Shown: one piece after another, positions 21,795 to 32,689 of the stretch
How positions within the stretch are numbered: position 1 is the first letter of the stretch
Layout of the letters: every line of letters starts with the position of its first letter
NCBI GenBank assembly: GCA_039654915.1
Contig: CM077593.1
Span: forward strand, 77,790,501-77,854,500
Source of the DNA: Aquilaria yunnanensis
Lineage: Eukaryota; Streptophyta; Magnoliopsida; Malvales; Thymelaeaceae
DNA: 64,000 nt
Reading direction: 5' to 3'
Notes under the pieces: generated by a model
The model's database searches: none
What the model was told of the DNA's origin: nothing
Seen by the model: the letters and a program-made list of their open reading frames with translations, nothing else
Program-made: the position numbers and the translations under genes

Positions 21795-22502
21795 GCAATC
21801 CGCCTTACTGTCATTTCGCCATGGTACATTTCGATCCGTACGGCGTCAGACTCTTGAGTGGGCTTTGCTACTAGCTCATGATATTTTCCCAGGATTGGGT
21901 CCTTCGACCCATAATCTCCTGCTGTCTGCCAAACTACCGGCTGGGAATCGCTGTGAGCCTTTAGGTTTCTCACGCCAATCTTTCTCCAGGCCTTCGGGGC
22001 CCCTGATAACTAATCCAGCTCCCTGGTGTTCGGACCCCGAGGCTCTGTCTACGTGCAAGGTCCATTCTGGCTCACCCTCTTTTGGATCTGAATAGCTCTC
22101 CTCAGTGGTGGGTATTTCGGCGATAAAATCTGCCAGTGCTTGGGCTTTTACGGCCTTCCGAGGCTCACACGTGATTTCGTGCTTGCCCAGCTCTATGCAC
22201 CACTTGGAGAGCCTTCCCGAATGATCAACTCTCTTCATGACATCCCTTAGTGGCAGACTACTTCGGACGATGACGGGGTGAGCCTGAAAGTATGGTCGCA
22301 GCCTTCTCCCTGCAAGCACCAAGGCATATATAGCTTTTTGAAGCAAAGGGTACCTGACTTCGGCGCCATGCAGGGACTTGCTGACATAGTAGACCGGCCA
22401 TTGATTTGGCCCTTCTTCTTTCAGGAGGACCGAGCTCACAGCCTTTTCCGTAACGGCAGGCTGGCCAGGTAGACTTTGAGTTCTTCCCCGGTTTTTTGGC
22501 AT
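21795..22502 (-). pseudogene. Tat-B dual RNase H region, second domain damaged
   Basis: Native RNase H at about 22470-22150 (KAVSSVLLKEEG, QWPVYYVSKSLHG, LRPYFQAHPVI), open from 22502. The second, archaeal-type RNase H starts with WTLHVDRASG (~22050). The stretch that carries the catalytic Glu in Tat-A is missing here: the text jumps from GPEGLE to the segment IGVRNLKAHSDSQ in another frame (~21960). The second domain is therefore inactive. Confidence 0.85.
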
Positions 22503-23290
22503 TCTTTATCCCAAGGATGATCATTACTTCCGAGGTCATCTTGCATTTTTGCTGCCTTAATCTTCTTTGGGGTTAGCGTCGATGCCACTTTCGGGTACCA
22601 TGTACCCAAGGAACTCTCCCGAGGTCATCTCGAAGATGCAATTCTCAGGTTTTGGGCGGATTCTGAAGGTTCTGAGTTTTTGGAAGGTTTCCTCTAAGTT
22701 CGCAACGTGGTAGCCAGGCAGCTCGCTCTTGATTCTCCCTATTTGGTCTTTGAAGACCTTGTTCATCAACCTCTGGTAGGTGGTTCCTGCATTTTTGAGC
22801 CCGAAGGGCGCTTCTCTTCATCTTCGGGGTCCATTCTTATCTGATGGTAGCCACTGAAGGCGTCTAGGGGACTTAGGAGCCCATACTCAGCAGTTGAATC
22901 TACCAGTTGACCAATTGGCGGCAGAGGATATGAATCTTTTGGGCAAGCATCGTTCAAATTTCTGAAGTCGATGCACATCCGAAGCTTGTTACTTCCTTCT
23001 TTTGTAGCAATTACCACGTTACTTAGCCATTCGGGGTAGTTTACCTCCCGGATAACGCTAGCGTCTATCAGGCGCTGGACTTCGGTTTTGACGAATTCAC
23101 TTTTGTGAGCTGAGATGCTTCGCTTCTTTTGCCGGACAGGTTTTACTTCCGGACTCACTTTAAGGCTATGCTGGATTACGCGAGGGTTTACCCCTGGCAT
23201 GTCCTTCGGCGAGTAGGCGAACAGATCTTTGTTTGCAAGCAGAAAAGATACAAGTTTTTCCTTGTCTCCTTCGGCCTATTTTTCCCTATT
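22503..23290 (-). pseudogene. Tat-B reverse transcriptase lacking its catalytic box
   Basis: Minus-strand RT with AYSPKDMPGVNP, MCIDFRNLNDACPKDSYPLPP and LDAFSGYHQIRMDPED well conserved. Two deletions hit the palm. One near 22800-22815 removes the stretch before FGLKNAG and shifts the frame. Another near 22720 joins DQIGRI directly to KSELPG, removing the segment that holds the catalytic Asp-Asp box. A frameshift near 23285 separates RT from the gag-protease frame. Confidence 0.9.
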
Positions 23291-25626
23291 CGGGTACTAT
23301 GGCCTGGGACAAGCTCTACTTCTTCTGTTCCCGCTTTTGTGGGATCTTCTGCCTCGCCTTTTTTCAGCTCTTTTGCTTCTACAGCATGTGCTAAGTTGCT
23401 TGCTGGAGCCTTTCGTGCTCTGACGAACACCTTTCTCACCTCGCCTTGATCAATGAAGATCTTTGCGTCTCCTTCTTTGGTGGCGAAAGTGACGGTCAAG
23501 TACTTTACATCAGGGCGAATGTGCAAATTTCCCTGTGTCTGTCTGCCCAGTATGGCGTTGTATGACGAAGGAACGTCCATGACTATGAATCTTGCCATGG
23601 TAGAAGCGAACAACTCAGCAGTTCCTTTCTCTGAAGTTCCTTTCATTATCAAGGGGAGGTCGATCCACCCGAGGACAGGTAGCTCAGATGGTGCTACGCC
23701 GAACGTGGGTGAAGTAGCAGCCTTGAGGTCACTCCTGGATACGCCCAAGCTTGGTAGTAAGTGTGAGAACAAGACATCTGCGTTTGACCCATAGTCCAGC
23801 AATACCCTCTTGACGTCCCAGTTTCCTATCCTCGCCATTATCAGCAATGGATCGTCATGGGGAAATATGATGGTGGAGCCATCCTCGCGGGCCAATTTTT
23901 TCGTTGGGCTCTGATATTCCATCACCGCTATCTCTCTGGCCCTTCTTTTTCTTTTCGAGGATGGAAGTCCGGTTGTGATCGTCTGTATTACTCCTGCCGA
24001 AGGTGGAGGACGCCTTCTCGGACTTCGGTTCCTTCGCCTGTCCAAATCGTAATCCTCGTCACCTTTTTCCTCTTTTTTCCCTTTTGGGGAAGGCATTCTC
24101 AAATAACGCCGAAGCTGGCCCTGCTTTATCAGCGATTCAATGTACTTTTTCATCTGAAAGCAGTCTTCGGTGTCATGACCGTGATCACGGTGGAACTGAC
24201 AGAACTTCTTCATGTTCCTTCTATTGTCAGCAGTCATGCCCCTTGGTCGTTGGATTTGAGCCCCCTGTTTTTCCAACGCCATAAGGACGTTAGCCCTCAT
24301 GGTGCTCAGAGGTGTGAAGTTTTGGGGCTTCCTTCCTCCTACTCGCATTCTCCGAGGTCGGCCCATCTGTTCCGTTGGACACCTGGTTTGCTGGCTGGAC
24401 CCTTCGCCACGAACGTGAATATGGTCAGCCTTCGGCCCAGTCATTCTCAGCTCTTCGGCTGTCATATGTTGTTCAGCCCTTCGATAGAATTCTCCCAGCG
24501 TGTCCGGGGGATCTTTGGAGAATTCATAAAATAAGTGCGAATCCCTTCGGAGGCCCCTCGTCATCGCGAGGATGCGGATCTCGGGACGAAAGTCCGGGAC
24601 ACTGAGGGCTTCTTTGTTGAACCTCTCGACATAGTCACGGATGGTTTCCCCGTTTCTTTGTGCTATGTCAAACATCTGGATGGGCATCTTCGCCGTCGGC
24701 TTGCTCCCGATGAATTGTTGGGTGAACGCTGTGGACAGCTTCTGGAACCCCCTGATGTTTCCGGGAGGCAGGGAATTGTACCAGGCTGTTGCTGGTCCTG
24801 CGAGGGTGACTTCAAAGCACTTGCAGAGTGTTGCATCATCAGCCCCGTGTAGCACCATGCTGCGTTTGTATTTCGTTAGGTGGGCCTGGGGATCAGTCCG
24901 GCCCTCATAGGTCTCTAGCCGAGGTAGCCTGAAGTCGCTTGGCATGGCCGTCTCGATCACTGTTCGGGCGAAAGGACTTTCATCTCCAGAGACAGTTTCA
25001 GTTAGCCTACCCCAAACAGGTTTGCGTGCCACCTGTTGTTCCACTCTTTCCAGTCTTGCCAAGACTTTCTCCAGGAGCAGCGTGGCACGGGGTTCTTCTT
25101 CCTGGGGCCTTCTCTTCGGGGAGCGACTTCGGGACCGAGGTGACTGAGACCTTGCCTCTGGTGACAAATTTCTTCTGGACGAAACTTCGGCTCGTTTAGA
25201 GCTCGCTCTTTCCGCCATCCGTGCCTCGAGGGGCAAGTTATCTGTGGAGGACTCTTCCCGTGGCTCCCCACTTCCCGAGCTGTGACGGGTTGCCCTTGGG
25301 CTTTTCCCCCAAGGTCGTGCTGACGAAGTGGGATTTTGCGCCCGGGCTGGTTGCGGCCATCTTCGGTCTATTTGTTGTGTCATTTCAGCCACAACAGACC
25401 TCTGAAAGTCTCTTAAAAAACCCATGGTGATGACAAGAGGGCGTTCCTCTTCAGGCAAGGAAGTCTCTGGGGGACTTCGTTCGGTAGCTGGTTGGGTTTC
25501 AGGCGCAGCTGGGGACTTCGGGAGTCCTTTGTCCTTCGAACGCCGAGTTTCGACAACAGCTACCTGGGAGTAGCTTCCCACAGACGGCGCCAAATGATGC
25601 CCCAAGGCATCTTCGTTTGCTGTCAT
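23188..25626 (-). CDS. Tat-B gag-protease polyprotein, 812 codons
   Basis: The longest intact frame in the window. Order: Arg/Pro/Ser-rich N-terminus; capsid domain at about residues 240-400 (FRLPRLETYEGRTDPQAHL, WYNSLPPGNI, YVERFN); Cys-His knuckle-like FCQFHRDHGHDTEDC (~480); aspartic protease (~570-720), with Asp-Tyr-Gly at the active site where Asp-Ser-Gly is usual, then WIDLPL and YNAILGRQ. The frame starts inside the 5' LTR and crosses the PBS. The more usual start is probably the internal Met at 25425 (MGFLRDFQRSV). The last ~30 codons are out of frame with RT because of a shift near 23285. It could make capsid protein, but the protease is doubtful. Confidence 0.85.
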   Translation of the reverse strand: MTANEDALGHHLAPSVGSYSQVAVVETRRSKDKGLPKSPAAPETQPATERSPPETSLPEEERPLVITMGFLRDFQRSVVAEMTQQIDRRWPQPARAQNPTSSARPWGKSPRATRHSSGSGEPREESSTDNLPLEARMAERASSKRAEVSSRRNLSPEARSQSPRSRSRSPKRRPQEEEPRATLLLEKVLARLERVEQQVARKPVWGRLTETVSGDESPFARTVIETAMPSDFRLPRLETYEGRTDPQAHLTKYKRSMVLHGADDATLCKCFEVTLAGPATAWYNSLPPGNIRGFQKLSTAFTQQFIGSKPTAKMPIQMFDIAQRNGETIRDYVERFNKEALSVPDFRPEIRILAMTRGLRRDSHLFYEFSKDPPDTLGEFYRRAEQHMTAEELRMTGPKADHIHVRGEGSSQQTRCPTEQMGRPRRMRVGGRKPQNFTPLSTMRANVLMALEKQGAQIQRPRGMTADNRRNMKKFCQFHRDHGHDTEDCFQMKKYIESLIKQGQLRRYLRMPSPKGKKEEKGDEDYDLDRRRNRSPRRRPPPSAGVIQTITTGLPSSKRKRRAREIAVMEYQSPTKKLAREDGSTIIFPHDDPLLIMARIGNWDVKRVLLDYGSNADVLFSHLLPSLGVSRSDLKAATSPTFGVAPSELPVLGWIDLPLIMKGTSEKGTAELFASTMARFIVMDVPSSYNAILGRQTQGNLHIRPDVKYLTVTFATKEGDAKIFIDQGEVRKVFVRARKAPASNLAHAVEAKELKKGEAEDPTKAGTEEVELVPGHSTRIGKNRPKETRKNLYLFCLQTKICSPTRRRTCQG
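25577..25594 (-). other. Tat-B primer-binding site
   Basis: Directly inside the 5' LTR, the minus strand reads tttggcgccgtctgtggg. This is a form common in plant gypsy elements and differs from the initiator-Met type used by the chromoviruses here. I did not assign the tRNA. Confidence 0.8.
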
Positions 25627-26566
25627 GTTGACAGGTGGAGAGACTTCCTGGGGAGGCGAGTGCCTGGAGCTCAGGTTTCCCAGCTGAGTGCGCCTGAAAA
25701 GCTTAAAGAAGAGGTTAGGAGGTCCCCGGTTTGCTTTTCCGGGGAGGACCCTCCGACGCCAAAGTCAGTTTTCTGAGTGAAGGTGGAGGAAGAACACTAA
25801 GGGATCAAGTGTCTTGCCTGTTTTGTGTTTTCTCAGAGAGAGGAAAATGCCCCCATCCTTTGCCCAGTCCCATTTCCTAGTATTTATAGGAGTAGCTGGT
25901 CCGTTCAGATCATGACACGTGTTCGGTCGGATTTGATCTGTCTCTTTGGACCTAGGGGACAGGCAGCCGTTTGCAGCCTCTTTTAGCCTTGGACCCGGAC
26001 GGGTTGTGTCAGGACTGGGGCGGCTGCGGCGTGTCATTTCGCCGTTCAGATGTGATGTGTAGGGTTTGTGGGCGACATGTCAGAGGCTCCTTAAATGCTC
26101 ATACCGTACTCCCGAGGTCCCCTGGGCGAGGTCGCCCTTCGGTGCGTGCACCCTTTTCGGATTCTATCCGTCCTTCGGTGCGAGCACCTCCTTCGGGATC
26201 TATCCCATAATTCTGGGAGCGCCCTTGATGAACACCTTCTTCGGGACTCACATCCATAGTTCGGGGATTCCCTTGTTCAGGTGTTTCTTCTTCGGGGAAG
26301 ACCTCTTTGGGGCCTCTTCCTTCGGGGAGATTCTCCCTTGCTTCAGGGAGATGGCTCTCTTACCCGAAGACGGTCAGTTTAGCCCCTCGATGGAGACGGT
26401 GTTGTCCTCGGAATTCCTGACGAGCTACCGAAGTCTCGAGCTCATAGTGTTTGACTTCGCACCTTCTGAGGTCAGTAAAAAGATCCTCTCTTGGGTGACG
26501 TCAGACTCCTCGGCCAATATTCTGGCGCGGAGTTACTACCGAGGAGGCGTTAGCCTTTGGCTATCA
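25595..26566 (-). repeat. Tat-B 5' LTR (972 bp)
   Basis: Mate of 14151-15122, with TG...CA ends. The minus-strand TATA box is the complement of tatttata at 25881-25888, and the purine- and cytosine-rich leader follows to the PBS. Its outer edge abuts target copy acaac at 26567-26571. Confidence 0.96.
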
Positions 26567-26571
26567 ACAAC

Positions 26572-26691
26572 TTCGGCAAAAAAGTGGGTCTTTGCTTGAA
26601 GAGCCGGCAAGAGTAAAGGTCTCTTGGCCAAAGTACTAATTCGAATTGTAACGCTGAAGCTATAACTTTGACTTGTCCGAAGGGGGGCATG
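26572..26691 (+). other. Tat-A internal end with polypurine tract
   Basis: The last 120 bases of Tat-A before its 3' LTR, cut off from the rest by Tat-B. It ends in the purine tract ccgaaggggggcatg (26678-26691), next to the LTR start. Confidence 0.8.
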
Positions 26692-27429
26692 TGATAGCTG
26701 AAGGGGTATCACCCATGAAATTTCCTAAGCAGTTAACCTGATGCCACCCTTGGAAGGAGCTTAGCCCCAACCTCAGGGCATTCTCTACACCACCCTTGGA
26801 GAGTAACATGTCCAACTTCGGGAAAAGGCATCCTCACCACCATCAGATTTATAAAGCCATCAACCTTGGAAAAACATATCCACCATCCTCAGTAGAGGAT
26901 AAAGTCTTCTGAAGATGGTACGCCTTTCCGAAGCGCCTTCCCCAATGGACCTCGGGGATAAATTTCTGCCCAAAGGGGTCTCACACCCTAAAGAGGCCTT
27001 ACAGAGATACAACAAAAATGGTTAAAGAGCCTCTAACAAAGAGACTTCACACACGCCCCTGCCTCCTAGCCAGAATGGCTAAAACGGGCAATGGGCGCTG
27101 AGATACCTGCCTCCGAAGGTACGAATCAAATCTGACCATACACATGTCATGATCTGGACAGGCTGTGTCAAACGGCCTCCTCCCTCCACCTTCCTATAAA
27201 TACTTATGAGGGACCTTGGTAAGGACATATGGGACTCTCTTCATTCTCTGCTCTCTACTCTTTATTACCACTCTCACAAATACTAACTTGGGCGTTGGAG
27301 GCTCCTCCCCCAGAAACACACTTCGAGGAGCTTTGAACCTTTGTTCTTTTAAGTGTTTCAGATACTCTTACACCGAAAGTCCATCCTGTAGACCAACATG
27401 TCATTCAACGAAGATGCCGATAGGCATCA
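26692..27429 (+). repeat. Tat-A 3' LTR (738 bp)
   Basis: Begins tgatagctgaagggg and ends gccgataggcatca; the termini match the Tat-B LTR type (tgatagcc...ggcatca). The TATA box tataaata is at 27195-27202. The segment with acttgggcgttggaggctcc near 27285 also occurs in the solo LTR at 28098-28911. Immediately after it, element E's LTR resumes; 27430-27434 (atctt) would be one target copy, with its partner outside the window. The 125-codon open frame starting at 27216 crosses the LTR end and is not a gene. Confidence 0.88.
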
Positions 27430-29749
27430 ATCTTAATGCATCATTGCTTGTGATAGTTGGTTGTGGCCTCTATAACATGTTTTATAGGTACATGAAGCTA
27501 GAAGGCCATTTAAGCATATTTGGTAAGCTTACGAGGTCTTCCATGGTGTGTGTAGTAAAACTGGGAATTTTCAGGGCCCATAGGTATTGGTAAAGCATCA
27601 CTAATACCGGTGACGCATTGCCAACATCTTGTAAAAGTTCCAGGAAGTTTTGTATTGCGATGACACGCTATTGTTTAGTGATGACGTGCCACCACAGTTA
27701 AGTTGGCCAAAAATTCTCAGTTTTGCTAGAGGGTTTGAGCGGAAGCCTGAGGAGGTGCTTAGGATACCTAAGGTTCAAGGTGTCCTAGTGGTGCCCCAAT
27801 GTTTCCAAAACTCTTTTTAAACCTAGAAGTTTTTCTTGAGTTTTGTGGTCTTTTACAACGTAAACAAAGAAACTAATATATGAAGGGCCACAATGAGGTA
27901 TCACTAGCATGGGTGAAAGGTTTAGTATTATCGATGACCTAACCATGCCACCAGGCATGAGGTTTTGATCTGAAACCTTAGTGCACCTAGTGGGTCTTTA
28001 AGTCCTAGTCAACATTAATCCTAGTGACCATATACAACATAAGGGAGTTTTAACTAATGAATTTCACTAGTTTGGCTAGTAAGCTATGTTTGCTAGTTGA
28101 TGGTCGGCAGCATCTTCATCACGTGACACGGTGAGGCTGAGAAGGACTTCCGGTATGGGAGAGCACCCCGTTGTGGAGATTCCTAAGGAGTACTTGCCTG
28201 AAACACTCAGAAAACAGGGATTAGGAGGTCCCTGGAGTCTTTTTCTGGGGAGGAGCCTCCGACGCCCAAGTTAGTGCTTTGGGGGGTGGAGAGGGAGTAG
28301 TAAGGACAAAAGGATATTACCTGCCGTGTTTTCTTAAGGGCGGAAAGAAGAGAGATCACCTTTTGAGACCATTCCCCTGGTATATATAAGAGGGGGTGAG
28401 CCCTTCAGATTGTGACATGTGCATGAACGGATACCATCCATACTTCTGGGTGTGGGGGCCCCTAGCCGCCTGCAGGCTCCTCGGGCCACGAGCTGAGGCC
28501 AGTGTAGCCCTATATGACAAGACGTAGGTAGTGGCGGCGCGTCAGAGTGCATATGAGGGCGGCGTGCAGGGTGTGCGGGTGAAATGTCAGAGACTCCTTA
28601 ATGGCTCCTGTCGTACCTCCGAGGTCCCTTTGGTTGATGTCTACCTTCGGAGTGAGGGGCCTTTTCCTAGAGTCATACTGGTTCTTCAGGGAATTCCCTA
28701 GCTCCGAAGTTACTCCTTCGGGGGGCTTTCTCCTGCAGAAGGTGGCTGGTCCTTCTCCCCCGAAGCTGGTTCAGTCGCCTTCCCGAGGGAGGTGATACGT
28801 TTTCATTCCGAGGTTGGTATTGGCGGGCTGTTGGGATCGTGTACCTCAGGTGTTTGACTCCTTCCTTTCCGGGGTCCTCAAGTGATCAGGGCGATAGCAC
28901 TTTGGCTATCACTCGTAGACAAGCCCTTGCCTTGTTGCTGATGGACTAGGAATAGGAAAAATCCCAAGGGACTGAAACCTATATAGATAATTTAGTCTCA
29001 GGCTGTATGACCTTATAGTAAAGTACATATGTTCGCATATGTGTTGTTCTTAGTATCTTTCTTATAGGTGAAAACCCCTTATTGAGAATTCTTGAATTCT
29101 CACTCCCTAGTTATGTTGTGCAAATTCTAACCGTGTTGAGCCTTATAACAGCTGAGTGTTGTCATGGTAGTCAGTTGTTATAGGTTATTTGAGTTCAAAA
29201 TCCTTATGATTCTAGCTTACATGTCTACTTATTGGTTAACTAAAAGTACTAACTATAGTATTTTCTTGGCCATAGAGGCTAGCAGCATATGGATAGGCTT
29301 TTGTGACTCACCACTAGGACTTGTCTCCAAGGTGAGAGTTAGATGGGAAGATCTTAATAAGAGGCTTGTACATGTAGTATGCCTAGTTGCCTCCATGTCT
29401 ACATTTGGAGCTTTAGAATCTAGTGTTTCTTTTGGGTGAAAAGCATTAGTCTACTTATGTTGAATGCCCTTACATGGTTGTTATGTGTAGTAATGATCAT
29501 ATAAATGTTGATTTTGTTTACTTTGACTATTTGAACTCATTTTCTATGAAAAGTGCCTCGGCCAAATGAAAGTTTTGAGGTTTCTATTTACTTAATTCAA
29601 AGTTAAAAGAGCATGCATCTTACATTATGTAGGTTAATCAACTAATATCATGAAGTTTTAATCCACTCACATATACAATTAGCCAATTGTAACCACCATG
29701 AGACTCATTCTCATAGGCTTCCTAGGTAGGGCCGAGGGCAAGCATGTCA
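27430..29749 (+). repeat. Element E 5' LTR, 3' portion, with nested solo LTR
   Basis: Collinear with 44940-46417 of the 3' LTR (shared tgtgatagttgg near 27450 and gcatgtagtatgcctag-type text near 29375). It ends at agcatgtca (29749), as the 3' LTR does at 46417. The solo Tat LTR 28098-28911 interrupts it. Its left part was separated by Tat-A. Short open frames (e.g. 29164-29439) recur in the other LTR copy at 45833-46093 but have no coding character. Confidence 0.88.
28098..28911 (-). mobile_element. Solo Tat-type LTR (814 bp)
   Basis: Element E's LTR stops at 28097 and resumes at 28912, judged against the intact copy near 45575-45590. The insert has TG...CA ends; read on the minus strand it begins tgatagccaaag, as Tat-B's LTR does, and shares the acttgggcg block with Tat-A's LTR. 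A TATA box (minus strand, complement of tatatata near 28380) is present. Flanks are ctagt (28093-28097) and ctcgt (28912-28916), a 5-bp duplication with one mismatch. Confidence 0.88.
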
Positions 29750-29759
29750 GTTTGGTATC
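29750..29759 (+). other. Element E primer-binding site, split by G1
   Basis: Right after E's LTR comes gtttggtatc. The continuation atagcccaattc lies at 39305, across G1. Joined, this resembles the initiator tRNA-Met site tggtatcagagc. The gtatc copies at 29755-29759 and 39300-39304 are the G1 target duplication. Confidence 0.85.
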
Positions 29760-32543
29760 TGTTACCTCTTTCAGAAATGGGAAAATTATAGCATAAGGAC
29801 AACATATATCTGAATGTTTAATGTCATGCCCAGCCTAGCCCCTGGCCCTTTCGAGCCCAATTACTTAACCATGCAGTGGAATTCCATATAAGGGGCATTT
29901 AAACAAAACCAAACATACAGGCATGAACCCCAGAATATTACTAGCACTAGCTCATTAATGATTTACTTAAAGGCTGATATTGTACTCTCGGAAACAAGCT
30001 AGTACTTATGTGGAACTTGTGTGTTCATTTCAAGATTGTTATAGGCATACATTTCCTTTCTAGTTCACATTTACTTAATGTTCATCTTTAAACATTCATA
30101 TAAGGCCTAGACATACATGATTTTGTATTTCAAACATGGGCTTAGAACACATGATCTTGCATATCTATCAACTTTTTACTTAGGCCCAAAGATGATTATC
30201 AACTAGAACGTCCAAGAGTTCACATGTATGCCATAGACATACAACATGGCCAAATATACTTAGATTTGATTTTAGAGGGTCCATAAATACTTAGAATCAC
30301 AAATTTGGCTTTTAAGACAAACCAAAATACATAACACATGTTTATACATGACAAATCACACATAGAACACATTTCCACCTTAGAGACTTTGTTCCCACAA
30401 TCTAGACTCCAAGTCTTGCACATAAAGTCCATACTTATTAGCTTGATACACAAGCAACCCATAATACTTAGAATACTTAGAATATTGAGCAAACACATAT
30501 GTACACATACAAACCTTTTTACCAATAGAAAGAGTATAAAATACTCTTGATCTTAGTTCTATTCTAGTTCTCCTTTTCCTACATTAAGTAGAGAATGGCG
30601 TGAGTGAAACTCAGTAAGGATTCCATATAGCTCATAGAGCCTAACATAGCACAAGTATATCTTGGCAAAATATAATTCAAGCTCCTACAAAGAAAACACT
30701 AAGACAAAGAAAATACAGGATATATGCATATAATAATAATCGGGGTCAGCAAGCATAACCAAACATAGAAGCACACAAAGACACACACCACTTAACACCA
30801 TATTCCCGTGAAGGGCAGAGCAAGCATGAGCATATTTTCTTTAATTTTGGTTAACCATTTATTAGTCTGTATTAATATGAGATCTCTTTATGCTTGGGAA
30901 TTGAGTTGCCGACCCAATTCCTAGCCATAATGCTTGCATGGAGCTAACTAGCACAGAGTTGCCTAAGAAACAAAACATAGCCCTCTATAACACCTTAGGA
31001 TCATATGGCATTCTTTATCCATCACCTAAGGGCACTGAATACTCAAAGAGTGTAAGAATCCTTACCACAAAACCCTTAGCAACTTTGTTGCCCGAAAGCT
31101 TTAGCAGCATGTTTCTTTGCCTTTTCCTTGCTTGTCGTAGCTAGAAATTAATTTCTAACTTGAGAACCTACAATGCCTAAATTATTAGCAAGTATATTCT
31201 TGCATTACCATAGCTCGAAAGCATACATATACCAAGAAAACTTGGTGGAACACATAATACCTTAACCAAATGAGGTATGGCCAAATCCTTTGGCTTGATT
31301 TCCTTGGAGCTCCCGCTCATCTTTTCTTCAGTCCACCACTTGATTTCTAGACTTAGAAGGCTTTAGAAGCTTATGTGCATCAAGAACACAAGCTTCAAAC
31401 ACGAGAATGCCAAGAACAAGACTTGGCCAAAACTTCCCTTAGTTGATGGCTTCCAAAAACTTCTCATTCTTTCAATCTTCTTCTTGATTCTTTCTTGGGA
31501 TGTTCTTAAAAGCTTATAGACACCAAGAACACTTGGTAAAAGCTCAAGGATACTCAAGGATGCTCAAGAATAAGCTCTAGTTGAATGTTATTTAGGAGAG
31601 AAGAGTTGGAAGAGTTTGAGAGCAAACTTAGAGAGAGATTGAAGAAAGAAAGTGAAATGTGTTGAATGAAGTTTGAAATCTTAATGGGCATGTAATGGAT
31701 GAATTTGGGAGGGGATAATGAGTGTATCATGTGCTTGGATGAGTGGGAGACAAGTGGGGGACAAATTGGAAGACTTGTGTGGGTGGTGGGTGAGATAGTC
31801 AAAAGTGGGGACAAATTGGAAGACTTCGGTGAAAGTTGGGAAAATTTGTCAAAAGTGGGGGATAAGTAGGTGGTGGAAGGAATCCTAAGTGATGAGTTGG
31901 ATGAGAGGTGAATTAAAATAATGGAAAATGGAGAAAGGTGGCAGCCATGGTATCCAATCCCTTTAAAATTGGCTAATCCGCCCCTTAGTCCCTCAATTCC
32001 TTGTATTTGGGCAATTGAGCCCAACCACCAAAAGTCCCTTTTTGTCCAATTAAGTCCCTCACATTAAATGTTCATCATTTTACTTGGCTTAAGCCAAGTT
32101 TAAATTCTAAGAATGTCCAAGACTCATCACACTCCTTGGACCCACTTAATTTAGTGTCTCCCAAACTCAATGAGCTAAATTCCCAATTTAGGAAAAATTT
32201 TTAAGCCCTGAATCTTCATAGCCCGAGGCTTAATTACTTAGGATTTTGTGGGCATTATATTTAAATACTTTAATTTTCACCATAGTGTACAAATTTTGAA
32301 GGGTAAAGTATATAAAACATACTCCTTCAAGAAACACACGCAACGGTACTTGGTCATTCAGAAATCCTTAACAGATTACTTATTTGCAAGTAACCCATGT
32401 AGAGTAAATGGACTAAATGGTAAGTTTTCAAAGGTTGGGTAACATAGTGAGCATTGTCTTGCTTGGCCTATAGAACATGCACAGCTCCTGGGACTTGACA
32501 CTTTAAAAATGGTTATTGTATTTGAGTACTTAGAGTGGTAACA
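29760..32543 (+). repeat. G1 5' LTR, interrupted by a solo LTR
   Basis: Runs from tgttacctctttc to agtggtaaca. Taking out 29822-32259 and one tttaa leaves 341 bp, which aligns with the 3' LTR at 39096-39299 and with both ends of the 2.4-kb LTR of G2 at 51325-53732. Confidence 0.9.
29822..32259 (-). mobile_element. Solo LTR nested in G1 5' LTR (2,438 bp)
   Basis: Interrupts the G1 LTR exactly between two copies of tttaa (29817-29821 and 32260-32264). Joining across them restores the order seen in the G1 3' LTR near 39150. Read on the minus strand it starts tataatgcccac and ends gggcatgaca; the first base pair has become TA where LTRs have TG. Length and style suggest a chromovirus LTR, but it does not closely match E, F or G. 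Small tandem repeats (~51 bp) occur at 31756-31860. No coding region; open frames on both strands here are chance. Confidence 0.88.
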
Positions 32544-32547
32544 GAAG

Positions 32548-32562
32548 TTGTTATCAAAGCCA
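32548..32562 (+). other. G1 primer-binding site
   Basis: The sequence ttgttatcaaagcc, four bases after the LTR end, is a mutated initiator tRNA-Met site. G2 has the clean form ttggtatcagagc at the same spacing. Confidence 0.8.
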
Positions 32563-32689
32563 ATTGGATTGGAATCGTGTGTGCATGCATTATGACATGT
32601 AGTTACATACATGAGCTTAGTTGGGTTATAGATAGCTGCTAGTGTCAAGTACGTAATATACTGTACATATTGTGCTCTTCTGTTGATCA

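Larger units (their letters stand above)
14151..26566 (-). mobile_element. Complete Tat-lineage retrotransposon Tat-B (12.4 kb)
   Basis: Both LTRs are 972 bp with TG...CA ends, and the element is flanked by the exact 5-bp duplication acaac (14146-14150 and 26567-26571). Read on the minus strand: 5' LTR, PBS, gag-protease, RT, two RNase H domains, integrase, tandem repeats, antisense gene, purine tract, 3' LTR. It sits inside Tat-A. By eye the two LTRs differ at about a dozen sites, so insertion is fairly recent compared with its neighbours. Subtracting the solo copia LTR at 17046-18461 plus its duplication leaves about 11 kb. Confidence 0.96.
6331..27429 (+). mobile_element. Ty3/gypsy Tat-lineage retrotransposon Tat-A, interrupted and lacking its 5' end
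   Basis: Plus-strand parts in order: C-terminal gag and protease, RT, two RNase H domains, integrase, tandem repeats, an antisense gene, 3' LTR. The RT-RNH-IN order is gypsy. The second (archaeal-type) RNase H after the native one is a recognised mark of the Tat lineage. Tat-B (14146-26571 with its duplicated target) splits it 120 bases before the 3' LTR. The left end, with 5' LTR and most of gag, is missing because the copia DNA borders it at 6331. Its right end lies inside the 5' LTR of element E. It is more decayed than Tat-B, consistent with being the older host. Confidence 0.9.

Noticed and set aside
23857..24534. 225-aa plus-strand open frame
   Set aside because: Antisense shadow of the intact Tat-B gag-protease frame.
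14151..26566. Interpretation as a long direct repeat or segmental duplication
   Set aside because: The repeated 972 bp are LTRs: TG..CA ends, PBS, purine tract and exact TSD are all present.
27216..27593. 125-aa open frame as a possible gene
   Set aside because: It spans the end of Tat-A's LTR and the LTR of E, so no single functional unit covers it.
31554..32024. 156-aa minus-strand Ser/Leu-rich open frame
   Set aside because: Lies within the solo LTR and its composition follows an A-rich simple sequence; no motifs.
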